From Oceanobacter sp045430275 (lineage in GTDB: Bacteria > Pseudomonadota > Gammaproteobacteria > Pseudomonadales > Oceanobacteraceae): a stretch of DNA of 64,000 bases. This document shows positions 1 to 9,312 of this stretch, piece by piece. The stretch is from positions 1 through 64,000 of the forward strand of contig JAILXU010000014.1 of assembly GCA_045430275.1 (NCBI GenBank), given 5' to 3'. The position numbers and the translations under genes were made by a program. Position 1 is the stretch's first letter, and every line of letters starts with the position of its first letter. The notes beneath the pieces are model-generated. The model worked only from the letters and a program-made list of their open reading frames with translations, did no database searches and was not told the origin of the DNA.

Positions 1-12
1 AAAGTGAAAAAT

Positions 13-2277
13 TCATCGGACAACTATGCTGACACAGCGGGCTTCTGGGTCATCGCAATAAGCCAGAACCTTGAACTTTAAAGCATTGGGGATAGAGTCC
101 TTCTTCAACAGGCTGGCGATGGCAGGCTGCAGGACAGCCCTGGATGATGGTATTGCCGATCTCATCATTCTACCCAATATCACAACAGCATCGCAGACGA
201 CCTGATCGTCGCTATCGGTGAGTAGTTTTTCCAGGCAGGCAAAAGGTAACGTTTGCTGATGTTTGGCCAACGCCCGGCGAACGTCTTGCACCTTGTCTTC
301 ACAAAGCAGAAGCTGTATTTCAGGGTCGTTACTGGACTTGGCCAGTTGCATGCGTGCGGCCTTGTTACCGAGCGTTTTGAGACTGGTCTTATCGATTGCA
401 TCGGTTTGAATCAAGCCGCGCTGGTTGGCTTGTTCATGGGCTGGCTGACGCACTGAGCTGTCCTTGTCTGTTGCGAGTTGCAGCAGCACATCATCCGGAA
501 GGAATGGCCCGAACGAATTAGCCAGTTCTCTGCGTTGAGTTGCTGTACCGGTGGCAGCGATCAGGCGATAGACAAATTCGCTGTTATCTGAATAAACTTT
601 TTTCATCCTTCGGTTGTGTACAGGACGATCATTCGTAATGACGAGCCGATTGACCTCGTTAGGATTCAATAATGCCATACAGCAGAGGATGCGAATGACA
701 TCCTCATTATCGGCGTGGCGACGCGTCGCATCTGTTATGGCCAATTCCATGCCGTAAAGTCCGCCGGCGTCGTAGAATCCACTGTCATCCGGGATGTAGT
801 GCGCAGGTTTGACACTCTTACCGCTTGCCAGTAATGCAAAGGCATAGGTTGGATTTTGCTTCAGGTCATCGGGGCAGTAAAAAGCTAACCGATGGTAATA
901 GACTTTGGGACAGTTCGGATGGCGCGCGATCAGTCGGGTGACGACTTCGTACCCGTACCAGCTTCTGAAGAGATTCTGTAGCTCTTTGGCCTTAGTGTCG
1001 GGATTACGCAAGGTTGCCAGAATATTTGGCCACTTTTCTGGTTTGGTAATTGAATCCAGAACCTCTGGGTCATCGATAAATCGGTTGGCGATAATGGCAT
1101 TGCACCAGTCGTCACCGAGCAGCTGTAAAGCCTGCTGTTTGGTCAGCGCAGGGTTGGCTGCCAGTGCTATCTTGATGAACTTGCTGGCGCCCTTCAGTAG
1201 TGAATCGATGCGTTTAGCTGAATCTGTGTATCTGGCGATGCCGAGTTGAGCCCATTCCGGCAAGTCGCGATGTTCAGCGGCATGAATAACATCGATGGTA
1301 CTGTTGCTGTGGAGAGTGGCTGCACAGACAGACAGGGCGGAGCCCGTTTGGGCAATTTCCTGTAGCTGCTCTGTCGGTACGGCTTTTTGCATTAATTGAA
1401 GGTCAAAGTCCGGAGCAATTGCTTGCGGGTGATTTGTCTTGCTTGGCGCGGACTGTCTTGCGGCCAATTGAGCGCTAATCGATGCTGCTTCTCGAACCTT
1501 TTTGCTGCCGTCTTTGGCGAGTTTTGTGAGTAGTTCATCAGAGGTGCTTGAGGATTGCGCCGCAGCCAGTCGCAAGTGCCAGTGCTTCGAGCTGACCATA
1601 CGCTCAAGGTGGTGTGGTTGAAACTCGGTTGCCAACCGCAGGAAAATCTTCAGGTCTTCGGCGCTACATTTTTCTTCCAGGCCAGTCAGCATATCGCTTA
1701 GAAGGCTTTCTGGCGGATAGGTCTTGATTGGGGTTGAGGAATTCCTGAAAAGTCTTCTCAAACCTATTAAGCCATTGCTATGAAAAAGTATGTGTTCGAT
1801 GTTTTTAAACTCGATGATCTGGCTGGGGCGGGCTTCTTTGCTACGTCTGGTGATCTTATTGATTTCATCATCAATTTTGTGGTGGTGGGTGTGAGCGGCT
1901 TCAACAAACTTGCTGGCTGCCGCTGCCCCTGAGTTGATAAGTTCCGATTCGAAAATCATAGTGAGTTCGACCAGAGAGCCGGGGGCATTGGGATGGCTCA
2001 GTAACTGAAAGCATTGATCGGTGGTGAGGTTCTTGCGCAGAATAAATACCCAGGCAATGAACCATTCCTGGCACTGTAGTGATTGCAGGCACTGCTCAAT
2101 CACACAAAAATCAACGCTGTTAATTACTTCAATCGTTGCTAACGCCTCTTTCAGCTGCTGCTGATTTTCTTCTTGCCGCCAGAATCCATTGGCTGGGTAT
2201 TTATCTCCCCAGCCCCCATCATATTTGAGCTCTTCGTTCGGGGCTTGTAGTGATTGCCTGATCAAATCAATCGTCAT
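13..2277 (-). CDS. LRV/HEAT-like repeat protein, third gene of the MoxR operon
   Basis: A 754-residue soluble protein with no signal peptide or membrane segment. Its middle and C-terminal parts contain degenerate helical repeats of the leucine-rich-variant/HEAT type, for example HWHLRLAAAQSS followed by ELLTKLAKDGSKKVREAAS, and later LLQLATDKDSSVRQPA and LLCEDKVQDVRRALAKH. Such repeats usually make curved protein-binding scaffolds. The ATG at 2277 has an AAAGGA ribosome site at good spacing and starts 4 bases after the stop of the upstream VWA gene, so the two are probably co-transcribed and translationally coupled. The function is not recognised. By context it may be an adaptor or substrate receptor for the MoxR ATPase (inference). 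Confidence 0.7.
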   Translation of the reverse strand: MTIDLIRQSLQAPNEELKYDGGWGDKYPANGFWRQEENQQQLKEALATIEVINSVDFCVIEQCLQSLQCQEWFIAWVFILRKNLTTDQCFQLLSHPNAPGSLVELTMIFESELINSGAAAASKFVEAAHTHHHKIDDEINKITRRSKEARPSQIIEFKNIEHILFHSNGLIGLRRLFRNSSTPIKTYPPESLLSDMLTGLEEKCSAEDLKIFLRLATEFQPHHLERMVSSKHWHLRLAAAQSSSTSDELLTKLAKDGSKKVREAASISAQLAARQSAPSKTNHPQAIAPDFDLQLMQKAVPTEQLQEIAQTGSALSVCAATLHSNSTIDVIHAAEHRDLPEWAQLGIARYTDSAKRIDSLLKGASKFIKIALAANPALTKQQALQLLGDDWCNAIIANRFIDDPEVLDSITKPEKWPNILATLRNPDTKAKELQNLFRSWYGYEVVTRLIARHPNCPKVYYHRLAFYCPDDLKQNPTYAFALLASGKSVKPAHYIPDDSGFYDAGGLYGMELAITDATRRHADNEDVIRILCCMALLNPNEVNRLVITNDRPVHNRRMKKVYSDNSEFVYRLIAATGTATQRRELANSFGPFLPDDVLLQLATDKDSSVRQPAHEQANQRGLIQTDAIDKTSLKTLGNKAARMQLAKSSNDPEIQLLLCEDKVQDVRRALAKHQQTLPFACLEKLLTDSDDQVVCDAVVILGRMMRSAIPSSRAVLQPAIASLLKKDSIPNALKFKVLAYCDDPEARCVSIVVR

Positions 2278-2281
2278 GTTC

Positions 2282-3532
2282 TTAATCCTTTAAATCGACT
2301 TTAACCCCAAATGGAAACAGGGGGCGGTTGGGGTTTCTTTGGGTTAACGAGGACAGATACTCCTGCTGGTCGAATGAGCGAGGCGGTACCACCCATAACA
2401 CGTCAATATCGGGTGGCTCAGCGGGAAATTCTCCAAAGCCATCGGTGAAGTAAATGGTCACTGAAGGGCGCTCCAGCAGGCTGTTCTCAGTTGCCAGAAA
2501 ATTGAAGTAGGGCACAAAGCTGGTGCCACCGTCACCGACCGGTTGAGGCAGGGGCTGATTGCGTTGCAACAGGTGTGGGCCGTTGAGTTCCACATCGATG
2601 TAGAACAGCCGGGCAATGATATCCGGGTGGCTGTTCAGAATGGCTTCCACCTCGTTCATAAAACGCGATAGCTGATCGCGTTCAATGGAGCCGCTGGTAT
2701 CAATAATGATGTCGACACGTAGCTGTTCGGATTGTAGGAACTCCAGATACAAGCCTTGATGCAGCAGTCTGGGGTCAAACTCGACGTAATCGTTGCGTGA
2801 GGGAATCATGTAGTGGCGCAGCATGGCGCGCCAGTCGAGGCTGTCCTCGCGCAGAATTTCAAGCTCAATGGCCAACGACGAAGTGGTATCTCCGGGGAAC
2901 ACTCCGGCAGGTAAGTGACTGGCATTTTGTTCTGCCAGGCCGATGGCAATATGGTCGTTTGCCAGCTGTTGTACGGTTGCTAGCGCGCCGCGCCAGTAGC
3001 TCAAGCTGTCAGAGCGTGAATTCCCCTGTTGGTTGTTATATGTCTGGTGCCGTAAATCACAATGTACTTCTGCATTCGGCGTCATCAGGGTGCCGGAATC
3101 GTTTGCCACGCATTGATTGCCGGGCGGCAGAAAATGGTAAACCTCTTCAACCGAATACCCAGCAAAGCCTGTCTTTGAGTAGGTACGGGGAGCTGCCGGA
3201 AAGCGGGTGGTCTCACGGATAATCTGGTTTACAACAATATCTGCGGCCAGGTTCCAGCGCAGCTGATCGCGTTCCCCCATTCGTCGCTGGTGGTTCAGCG
3301 CCAGATGCAGCAGCTGGTGCAGCAGGTAACTGATTTGTTCTGGTCGTGATAGCGAGAGTAAAAATCCGGGTTCTACTCGTAACGTCTGACCTGCCGTTTC
3401 GGCAATACGAACCTGGTTGTCTGGCTGGAAACGGGCGAACATGGCCAAACTGGCCAGAAAAGGATGCTGCTTGCGTAACGTCAGTACAAAGCGGGTCCAG
3501 AGGTCATCCAGATTGTTCTGTAAAGAGGGCAT
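2282..3532 (-). CDS. VWA-like protein with N-terminal putative metallopeptidase domain (DUF2201 type)
   Basis: A 416-residue protein. The N-terminal half carries LLHQLLHLALNHQRR, a His-rich helix like the zinc-site helix of the DUF2201 putative metallopeptidases, followed by WNLAADIVVNQII. The C-terminal half is VWA-like: DIIIDTSGSIERDQL matches a MIDAS-type DxSxS motif, and GGTSFVPYF and VTIYFTDGFGEFP follow. The start chosen is the ATG at 3532, which has AAGGA 8 bases upstream; a longer reading would overlap the ATPase gene from a TTG codon. Pairing of a MoxR ATPase with a VWA partner is a known theme in which the ATPase remodels or loads a metal-dependent partner. The substrate is unknown. 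Confidence 0.8.
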   Translation of the reverse strand: MPSLQNNLDDLWTRFVLTLRKQHPFLASLAMFARFQPDNQVRIAETAGQTLRVEPGFLLSLSRPEQISYLLHQLLHLALNHQRRMGERDQLRWNLAADIVVNQIIRETTRFPAAPRTYSKTGFAGYSVEEVYHFLPPGNQCVANDSGTLMTPNAEVHCDLRHQTYNNQQGNSRSDSLSYWRGALATVQQLANDHIAIGLAEQNASHLPAGVFPGDTTSSLAIELEILREDSLDWRAMLRHYMIPSRNDYVEFDPRLLHQGLYLEFLQSEQLRVDIIIDTSGSIERDQLSRFMNEVEAILNSHPDIIARLFYIDVELNGPHLLQRNQPLPQPVGDGGTSFVPYFNFLATENSLLERPSVTIYFTDGFGEFPAEPPDIDVLWVVPPRSFDQQEYLSSLTQRNPNRPLFPFGVKVDLKD

Positions 3533-3560
3533 GTGTCTGGTCCTTGTTGTTCTGGTGAAC

Positions 3561-4565
3561 TCAATCAAGTTCCATCATTAACCCTGCAAACTGCGTCAGA
3601 TACTGTCGCGCTTTTTCGTTGCCAATAATTTTTTTGGTGAAAGCAGAATATTGCTTGCGTTGTTTCAGAACAGGCACCAGTTCAGAGACAAACATCTGAA
3701 TCCATTCGGAGCTTGCTTGCTCAATCAGCCACTCAAAACAATGCACGGCCTGTTGGCTTTTTTCTGATCGGCTGATCAGGTGACAGATCAGTGCGTAGCG
3801 TAACGAAGGTTCTTGCGGAAACTCTGCTGTAGATGTGCCTTTGAGAATGGCGTCCATGTCTGGCAAATCGTGTTGCAGACGGCAGAAGGCATGAAACTCC
3901 AGTGCACAGGCATCACCGACAGCGGACTCGATCGACAAACCGATCTGGTGCAAACGAGCAGCCATTTCCCAGCTACGTGGTGACGGCCAGGCCGGATTGG
4001 TCGGGTGCATCTTGTGCAGCAGATCGCTGCGGAAACTGACAAAGCCGATCACGTCTGGATGCAATCCGGTGGCCAGTGCATAGGCGCGGAAGTCGTTGAT
4101 TGATTCGTTCAGAGTCAGGTGAATAAATCGGTTGGCAAGCGGTGCGGGCATATCGTAAACCGCAGCGCGGTCGGTGCTGTGGTTTCCTGCAGCCCAAACC
4201 AGCCAGCCATCGGGCAGACGGTAGTCGCCAACTTGTCTGTCCAGCACCAACTGTTGGGCCACACCTTGCAGTGCGGGCGGAGCCATATTGATTTCATCCA
4301 TAAACAGGATGCCTTCGCCTTCCTGCGGCAGAAACGCCGGGGGGTACCAGTGGGTCATTTTCTGATCCGGTACAGGAATCCCGCGAAGGTCACTGGGCAT
4401 CAACTGACTCAAACGCACGTCGATAAACTGCAACTCGTTTTGTTCACAGAGGCTGCGCACGATGGAAGATTTACCGATTCCCGGTTTGCCCCACAGCATC
4501 ACAGCTTGGTGCAGGCGGTTCTGGATAAGGGGTTGCAGGTAGCTTTGCAGTTCAGTGACATTCAT
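3561..4565 (-). CDS. MoxR-type AAA+ ATPase
   Basis: A 334-residue AAA+ ATPase. Walker A is WGKPGIGKSSIV and Walker B is EGILFMDEINMAPP, followed by a sensor-like segment (LVWAAGNHSTDR) and an arginine-bearing stretch (PLANRFIHLTL). This arrangement is typical of MoxR-family chaperone-like ATPases. It is the promoter-proximal gene of a three-gene minus-strand set. ATG 4565 was preferred; AAGGAA lies about 12 bases upstream. ATG 4577 is possible but sits directly on that ribosome site. The family acts with VWA proteins in assembly, metal insertion or stress functions. Family assignment is firm, the specific role unknown. Confidence 0.88.
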   Translation of the reverse strand: MNVTELQSYLQPLIQNRLHQAVMLWGKPGIGKSSIVRSLCEQNELQFIDVRLSQLMPSDLRGIPVPDQKMTHWYPPAFLPQEGEGILFMDEINMAPPALQGVAQQLVLDRQVGDYRLPDGWLVWAAGNHSTDRAAVYDMPAPLANRFIHLTLNESINDFRAYALATGLHPDVIGFVSFRSDLLHKMHPTNPAWPSPRSWEMAARLHQIGLSIESAVGDACALEFHAFCRLQHDLPDMDAILKGTSTAEFPQEPSLRYALICHLISRSEKSQQAVHCFEWLIEQASSEWIQMFVSELVPVLKQRKQYSAFTKKIIGNEKARQYLTQFAGLMMELD

Positions 4566-4724
4566 ACGATGAAACATTTCCTTGTTGAATATTCTGGATA
4601 GTGCCAAAAACAGACACCTGTTGACAGGCTTTGATGCCTTGTCAGTGAGCCTTACGTTGCCATTTTTCGCCCAAAAACTCCGCCAAAGTCGATGGCTCTA
4701 ACGTGCCTGTTTGCGATCTGTCTG

Positions 4725-4753
4725 TTGACAATCCTTAACATGTTAAATAGATT
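4725..4753 (+). promoter_or_regulatory. Sigma70-like promoter with palindromic operator upstream of hpaE
   Basis: TTGACA (4725-4730) and TAGATT (4748-4753) are separated by exactly 17 bases. The spacer contains the perfect 12-base palindrome TTAACATGTTAA (4735-4746). A repressor bound there would block RNA polymerase directly. The E. coli hpa genes are controlled by the MarR-type repressor HpaR, so a MarR-family regulator is a reasonable guess, but the identity is inferred. Confidence 0.6.
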
Positions 4754-4842
4754 GATTAATATATTAACTGATGCCTGAGAGTCTGACCGTGGGAATGGCT
4801 CATCAGGATGGGTCACGTGCAAACAAGAAGAAGGCAAGATTC

Positions 4843-6306
4843 ATGATCAAGAACCTGATTAATGGCAAGTGGGTTGAAAGCGCCAAGACGTTTGAAACCG
4901 TGAATCCAGCGACCGGCGAAGTGCTGGCTGAAGTGGCTGAAGCGTCTCCTGAACAGGTGGCTGCTGCGTGTCAGGCGGCGAAAGATGCGTTTCCGGCCTG
5001 GGCGAATATGGCGGTTGCCAAGCGTTCCAAGATCATTGAGAAACTGGGCGATCTGATTGCTGACAACGTTGAAGAGTTGTCCGCCATGGAAACCGCCGAT
5101 ACCGGCCTGCCTCTGTATCAGACCCGCAATGCGCTGGTGCCTCGTGCGTCCAACAACTTCTACTTCTTCGCTGAAAAAGCCAAGCAGATGAACGGCCATA
5201 CCTATCCTATGGACGACCAGATGCTGAACTACACCCTGTATCAGCCAACCGGTGTGTGCGCTCTGATTTCACCATGGAACGTGCCCTTCATGACCGGCAC
5301 CTGGAAAACCGCTCCGGCGCTGGCACTGGGTAACACCGCTGTTATGAAACAGTCTGAACTGTCGCCGCTGAGCACCGATTTCCTCGGCAAGCTGGCGCTG
5401 GAAGCCGGTATCCCAGCCGGTGTGTTCAACATTGTTCACGGTTTTGGTGGCACCACGGGTAACGCGCTGATTACTGACCCGAACATCAACGCCATCTCCT
5501 TTACGGGCGGCACCTCAACCGGCAAACACATCATTGCCAACGCCGGTCTGAAGAAGTTCTCCATGGAGCTGGGTGGCAAGTCGCCTGTGATGATCTTTGA
5601 CGACTGCGACTACGAACGTGCGTTAGATGCAGCGATTTTTGGCATTTTCTCCATCAATGGTGAGCGTTGTACGGCCGGTTCCCGCATCTTTGTTCAGGAA
5701 ACCATCTACGACAAGTTTGCCGAAGAGTTCGCCGAGCGCACCAACAAGATCGTCGTTGGCGATCCTATGGACATGAACACCAAAGTCGGTTCGCTGATTT
5801 CCCAGGCGCACTGGGAAAAAGTAACGGGCTACATCAAAGCCGGTATCGAAGAAGGTGCAACCCTGATTGCGGGCGGCCCGGAAAAGCCGGTTGACGAACT
5901 GCCGGATCACCTGAAAGGCGGCCACTTCGTACGTCCAACCGTATTCCGTGACGTAACCAACGACATGCGCATCGCTCGTGAAGAAATCTTCGGCCCTGTG
6001 GCGGTTCTGATTCCGTTCAAGGACGAGGCTGATGTGGTTCGCATGGCGAACGACAACGACTACGGTCTGGCGTCGTACCTGTGGACTCAGGACGTTGGCA
6101 AGGTGCATCGCATCGCACGCGCAACGGAAACCGGCATGATGTTTGTGAACAGCCAGAATGTACGTGATTTGCGCACGCCATTCGGTGGTGTGAAGGCCTC
6201 CGGAACTGGCCGTGAAGGTGGCGACTACAGCTTTGAAGTCTTCTGCGAGCCGAAGAACGTGTGTGTCAGCATGGGTTCTCACCACATCCCTAAATGGGGC
6301 GTCTAA
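4843..6306 (+). CDS. hpaE: 5-carboxymethyl-2-hydroxymuconate semialdehyde dehydrogenase
   Basis: A 487-residue NAD-dependent aldehyde dehydrogenase. It oxidises the semialdehyde produced by homoprotocatechuate ring cleavage. Visible ALDH elements are SPWNVPFMTGTWKTAP, the NAD-binding FTGGTSTGKHI, the catalytic glutamate in MELGGKSP and the catalytic cysteine in NGERCTAGSR. The C-terminus (ISMG-like segment then IPKWGV) and the MNGHTYPMDDQMLNYTL segment closely resemble E. coli HpaE as I remember it. ATG 4843 was chosen because it gives the family N-terminus and has an AAGAAGGC ribosome site; upstream in-frame codons look like leader. hpaF follows after 3 bases, which supports the specific call. 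Confidence 0.93.
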   Translation: MIKNLINGKWVESAKTFETVNPATGEVLAEVAEASPEQVAAACQAAKDAFPAWANMAVAKRSKIIEKLGDLIADNVEELSAMETADTGLPLYQTRNALVPRASNNFYFFAEKAKQMNGHTYPMDDQMLNYTLYQPTGVCALISPWNVPFMTGTWKTAPALALGNTAVMKQSELSPLSTDFLGKLALEAGIPAGVFNIVHGFGGTTGNALITDPNINAISFTGGTSTGKHIIANAGLKKFSMELGGKSPVMIFDDCDYERALDAAIFGIFSINGERCTAGSRIFVQETIYDKFAEEFAERTNKIVVGDPMDMNTKVGSLISQAHWEKVTGYIKAGIEEGATLIAGGPEKPVDELPDHLKGGHFVRPTVFRDVTNDMRIAREEIFGPVAVLIPFKDEADVVRMANDNDYGLASYLWTQDVGKVHRIARATETGMMFVNSQNVRDLRTPFGGVKASGTGREGGDYSFEVFCEPKNVCVSMGSHHIPKWGV

Positions 6307-6309
6307 CGT

Positions 6310-6714
6310 ATGCCTCACTTTATTGTTGAGTATTCCGACAACCTTCATGAACAGCTGGACTTTCAACCGCTGTTCAAGGCGTTGCACGAATACGTGATTT
6401 CAACCGGAGCCTTTCCAATCGGTGGCGTGCGCAGTCGTGCCATCCGTTGCTACGACTATCGCGTGGCCGATGGTCGGGAAGACTTCGCGTTTTTGAACCT
6501 GAACCTGAAGATTGGCCATGGCCGTGACATGGCGCTGAAGCAGGCAGTAGCAGAACGTGTGTTCGAAATTCTCTGTGACTGGATGAAACCGGTGACAGAC
6601 ACTGGCTATTGCCAGATTTCGTTTGAATTGAGCGAGCTTGACCCGGTGCTCAAATTCAACAAGAACAATATACATCCCTTGTTTGCTGGCGATTCCAAAA
6701 AAACAACGCCATAG
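6310..6714 (+). CDS. hpaF: 5-carboxymethyl-2-hydroxymuconate delta-isomerase
   Basis: A 134-residue protein of the CHMI branch of the tautomerase superfamily. It begins MPHFIVEYSDN, giving the N-terminal proline catalytic base after Met removal, and continues with GGVRSRAIRCYDYRVADG and FNKNNIHPLF, which match the E. coli HpaF pattern (about 126 residues). It isomerises the product of HpaE in the homoprotocatechuate meta-cleavage route. Its start is 3 bases after the hpaE stop. The next enzymes of the route (hydratase, aldolase, decarboxylase) and the dioxygenase are not adjacent, so the pathway must be split across the genome. Confidence 0.93.
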   Translation: MPHFIVEYSDNLHEQLDFQPLFKALHEYVISTGAFPIGGVRSRAIRCYDYRVADGREDFAFLNLNLKIGHGRDMALKQAVAERVFEILCDWMKPVTDTGYCQISFELSELDPVLKFNKNNIHPLFAGDSKKTTP

Positions 6715-6816
6715 CAGAAAGTGGACAGGAATTTTTCCTCGTGCCACGAGCAACAACTGTCTGTGGTGCGGGGAGAAATGTTCGCCTTTGGGCGACTAAC
6801 TTTCCGGGAGACAATA

Positions 6817-7878
6817 ATGATAAAAAAAACTATGACAAAAACCATCCGCACCTCTCTTAAAGGACTGGTGCTTTCTGCTGGTGTACTGGCTTCCAGCATG
6901 GCGTTTTCAGAGACGATTCTTCGAGTCGGTACCTGGTTGCCACCAACCAATGCGCAAAACGCGGTTGTTTGGCCAACCTGGGGCAAATGGGTTGAAGAGG
7001 CCACGGAAGGTCGCGTCAAAGTTAAACTTGAGTACGGTTTGGGTCATCCCAAAACCTTGTTCCAATTGGTAGAGGATGGCGTGGTTGACGCCTCGTTCAG
7101 CTATCACGGCTATGTGCCGGGTCGTTTCAAGCTGCCTCAGGTAGTTGAGCAGCCTGGATTGGGTGTGGATGCTGAAGCAGCATCTGTGGCTTTGTGGCGT
7201 GTCTACAACAAGTACTTCACTCAGGCCAATGAGTTTGAGGGTCTGGAATTGCTGGCGATGTTCACCCATGGCCCCGGTCACATCCATACCAAAACGCCAT
7301 TGAAATCCCTGTCTGATCTGAAAGGTCAGAAGATCCGCGTAGGCGGTGGTGTACAGACGGTTCTGGCGGATCGCATGGACGTCACGCCGATTGGCGCGCC
7401 CGCACCGAAAGTGTACGAAATGCTGCAGCAAGGCGTTATTGACGGCGTGTTCATTCCAATGAGTGAGCAGAAGACACTGCGACTGAAGGAAGTGACCGGC
7501 CACGTCACCATGCTGCCTGAAGGCATGTACATGGGCAGCTTTTCCATGTTCATTAATCCCGAGTTCATGGAAGACCTGAGCGAGAAAGACCGCAAAGCAA
7601 TCATGTCCGTTTCGGGTGAGCGTCTGGCAGCTCTGGCCGGTCGTGCCTGGGATGCGGGTGATGTTGCGGGTTACAAGTCGGCGAAAGAAGCCGGTGTTGT
7701 GATCAACGAAGTGCGTGAAAACGATCCGATGGCCAAGCAGTTCAATCGCTTGGTGAAAGGCATGGACAAAGAGTGGATGCACTCGGTTCAGGATCGCAAG
7801 GTTAATGCTCCGGCTGCCTTGAAAGAACTGCGTGATATCGCTCGTTCCTACAAGTCGCCTGTGGCAACTGCCGAGTAA
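6817..7878 (+). CDS. TRAP-type solute-binding protein (DctP family)
   Basis: A 353-residue periplasmic binding protein. A Lys-rich start and hydrophobic core (LKGLVLSAGVLASSMAFS) form a signal peptide, then ILRVGTWLPPTNAQN starts the mature domain. DLKGQKIRVGGG and YEMLQQGVIDGV match the DctP segments that precede and contain the ligand-binding region. ATG 6817 has GGGAG upstream and starts directly at the signal peptide; the in-frame region before it looks non-coding. No DctQ or DctM membrane subunits are nearby, so the transporter subunits must be elsewhere. The position after hpaEF suggests an aromatic acid ligand such as 4-hydroxyphenylacetate (inference). Confidence 0.85.
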   Translation: MIKKTMTKTIRTSLKGLVLSAGVLASSMAFSETILRVGTWLPPTNAQNAVVWPTWGKWVEEATEGRVKVKLEYGLGHPKTLFQLVEDGVVDASFSYHGYVPGRFKLPQVVEQPGLGVDAEAASVALWRVYNKYFTQANEFEGLELLAMFTHGPGHIHTKTPLKSLSDLKGQKIRVGGGVQTVLADRMDVTPIGAPAPKVYEMLQQGVIDGVFIPMSEQKTLRLKEVTGHVTMLPEGMYMGSFSMFINPEFMEDLSEKDRKAIMSVSGERLAALAGRAWDAGDVAGYKSAKEAGVVINEVRENDPMAKQFNRLVKGMDKEWMHSVQDRKVNAPAALKELRDIARSYKSPVATAE

Positions 7879-7924
7879 GTTCAGTGCTCTGCTTGCTGCA
7901 ACAGTGAGCGGCTACTGAAATGCA

Positions 7925-7952
7925 AGGGGCCAGTCGTTCGGCTGGCTCCTTG
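7925..7952 (+). terminator. Hairpin after the TRAP gene
   Basis: AGGGGCCAG and CTGGCTCCT-type arms flank a TCGTTCG loop (about 7924-7952), 50 bases after the stop. There is no clear T-run, so this may be a weak or factor-dependent terminator. Confidence 0.4.
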
Positions 7953-8211
7953 GTTGCCGGGTTTTATCAACGACCGACCGTGTTCTTTTCCACTGTTTCT
8001 TTCCAGTGTTCTCTGGCATGCCTCTGATATGGCACATCTTGAGTACAAGAGGTGGCAGGCGGGTTATTGCCCGTTGAATGGATATTCGATGAGCCATCTT
8101 GCTTGTGGACTTGCATCATGAAACCAGTCTTTTACTTCTCCCGGCCTGAATACTCGTGAAAGTCGGGTGCTATATTCCGGTGCTTTTACCGTGGGTGTGA
8201 TCGGAAAGCGT

Positions 8212-9312
8212 ATGAACAGGAATTTTTACAAGAAAGGCATGGCCGCTGGTCTGCTATTGGGAGCTGCGTCGGCAGCCAATGCCATCACACTGGCGGAAGC
8301 GGACGGTACGACGGTGAGCCTGGGTGGTTATATCAAGGCTGAAGCGGTATTTAATCGCCCGGATACCAATGCTGCCGAGGGTGCAGAGAACAGCTTTATC
8401 GCCGGTATGCGTCAGTCGCGTTTCAACCTGAATGTCGCGCGTGATGTCGAAGGGCATCGGGTTTCCGGTTTTATTGAAGGTGATTTTTACGGCAACTCCA
8501 AAGCCGATGAAGGCACGGCGATTCAATGGCGCATGCGTCATGCCGTGATCCGGGTGGATGATCTGACGATAGGTCAGTTCTGGAGTGGCCAGATGCTGGC
8601 TACGGCACCGCTGGATGTGGAAATGCTGAACTTCTGGGGTGCAGGCTCTGGTTCCATCGCTGGAAATGGTGCGACCGTGCGGCCACAGTTGCTGGTGCAT
8701 TACCAGCGCGATGGCTTGCGCCTCAGTGTGCAAGATCCGGTCAACCTGGATGCCACTTACCCGGATCTGGTGGCGAGTTATCGACTGAAATCCGAAAGCG
8801 GTGCTCAGCTCAGCGTGGCGTTGACGGGTCGAGATGTCGATCTGACGCCTGCGGATGACGATGATGGCAAATCCCGTTTGGGTCTGGGGGCGTCGCTGGC
8901 AGCCAAGCTGCCGTTGGGCAGTACCTCTCTGCACTTGAGTGGTTACACCGGCAAGGGCATGGGTGCCTATTCCGGTGTGGGTGTGGGCGGTGCTTATCGA
9001 GGCGCTGACCGCATTGATGCTGAAGGTGAAAAGCTGGTTCGGCAAGACGGCTTTATGGCCGGTGTGCGACACGAATTCAGCGATGCCCTGCGTGCCAATG
9101 TGCGTTTCTCCAAAGTGATGGTGAACGACAAGGCCAGCACCGGAATGGTGTCGAGCAACATCAACCTGATGTATCGCTATCTGCCGGGCCTTGAGTTCGG
9201 TATTGAATGGCGTCGTCAGACGTTGGGCACCGTATCACCGGCCAATTCTGACTGGCAGCGGACGCGTCCGAAAGGCCAGCAGTTGGAGGTAATGACGATG
9301 TTTAAATTCTGA
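8212..9312 (+). CDS. DcaP-like outer membrane porin
   Basis: A 366-residue outer membrane beta-barrel protein. The signal peptide MNRNFYKKGMAAGLLLGAAS ends near AANA, followed by TVSLGGYIKAEAVFN, the first strand typical of DcaP-like porins. Alternating strands run through the protein, and it ends with an aromatic C-terminus (MTMFKF), the usual outer membrane signature. DcaP porins take up dicarboxylates and aromatic acids, so this gene fits with the catabolic genes before it, although a 330-base gap separates it from the TRAP gene. ATG 8212 was chosen because it opens the signal peptide. Confidence 0.82.
   Translation: MNRNFYKKGMAAGLLLGAASAANAITLAEADGTTVSLGGYIKAEAVFNRPDTNAAEGAENSFIAGMRQSRFNLNVARDVEGHRVSGFIEGDFYGNSKADEGTAIQWRMRHAVIRVDDLTIGQFWSGQMLATAPLDVEMLNFWGAGSGSIAGNGATVRPQLLVHYQRDGLRLSVQDPVNLDATYPDLVASYRLKSESGAQLSVALTGRDVDLTPADDDDGKSRLGLGASLAAKLPLGSTSLHLSGYTGKGMGAYSGVGVGGAYRGADRIDAEGEKLVRQDGFMAGVRHEFSDALRANVRFSKVMVNDKASTGMVSSNINLMYRYLPGLEFGIEWRRQTLGTVSPANSDWQRTRPKGQQLEVMTMFKF

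Noticed and set aside
5623..6387. A 254-codon ORF antisense to hpaE
   Set aside because: The hpaE reading is unambiguous and the antisense product has no recognisable features.
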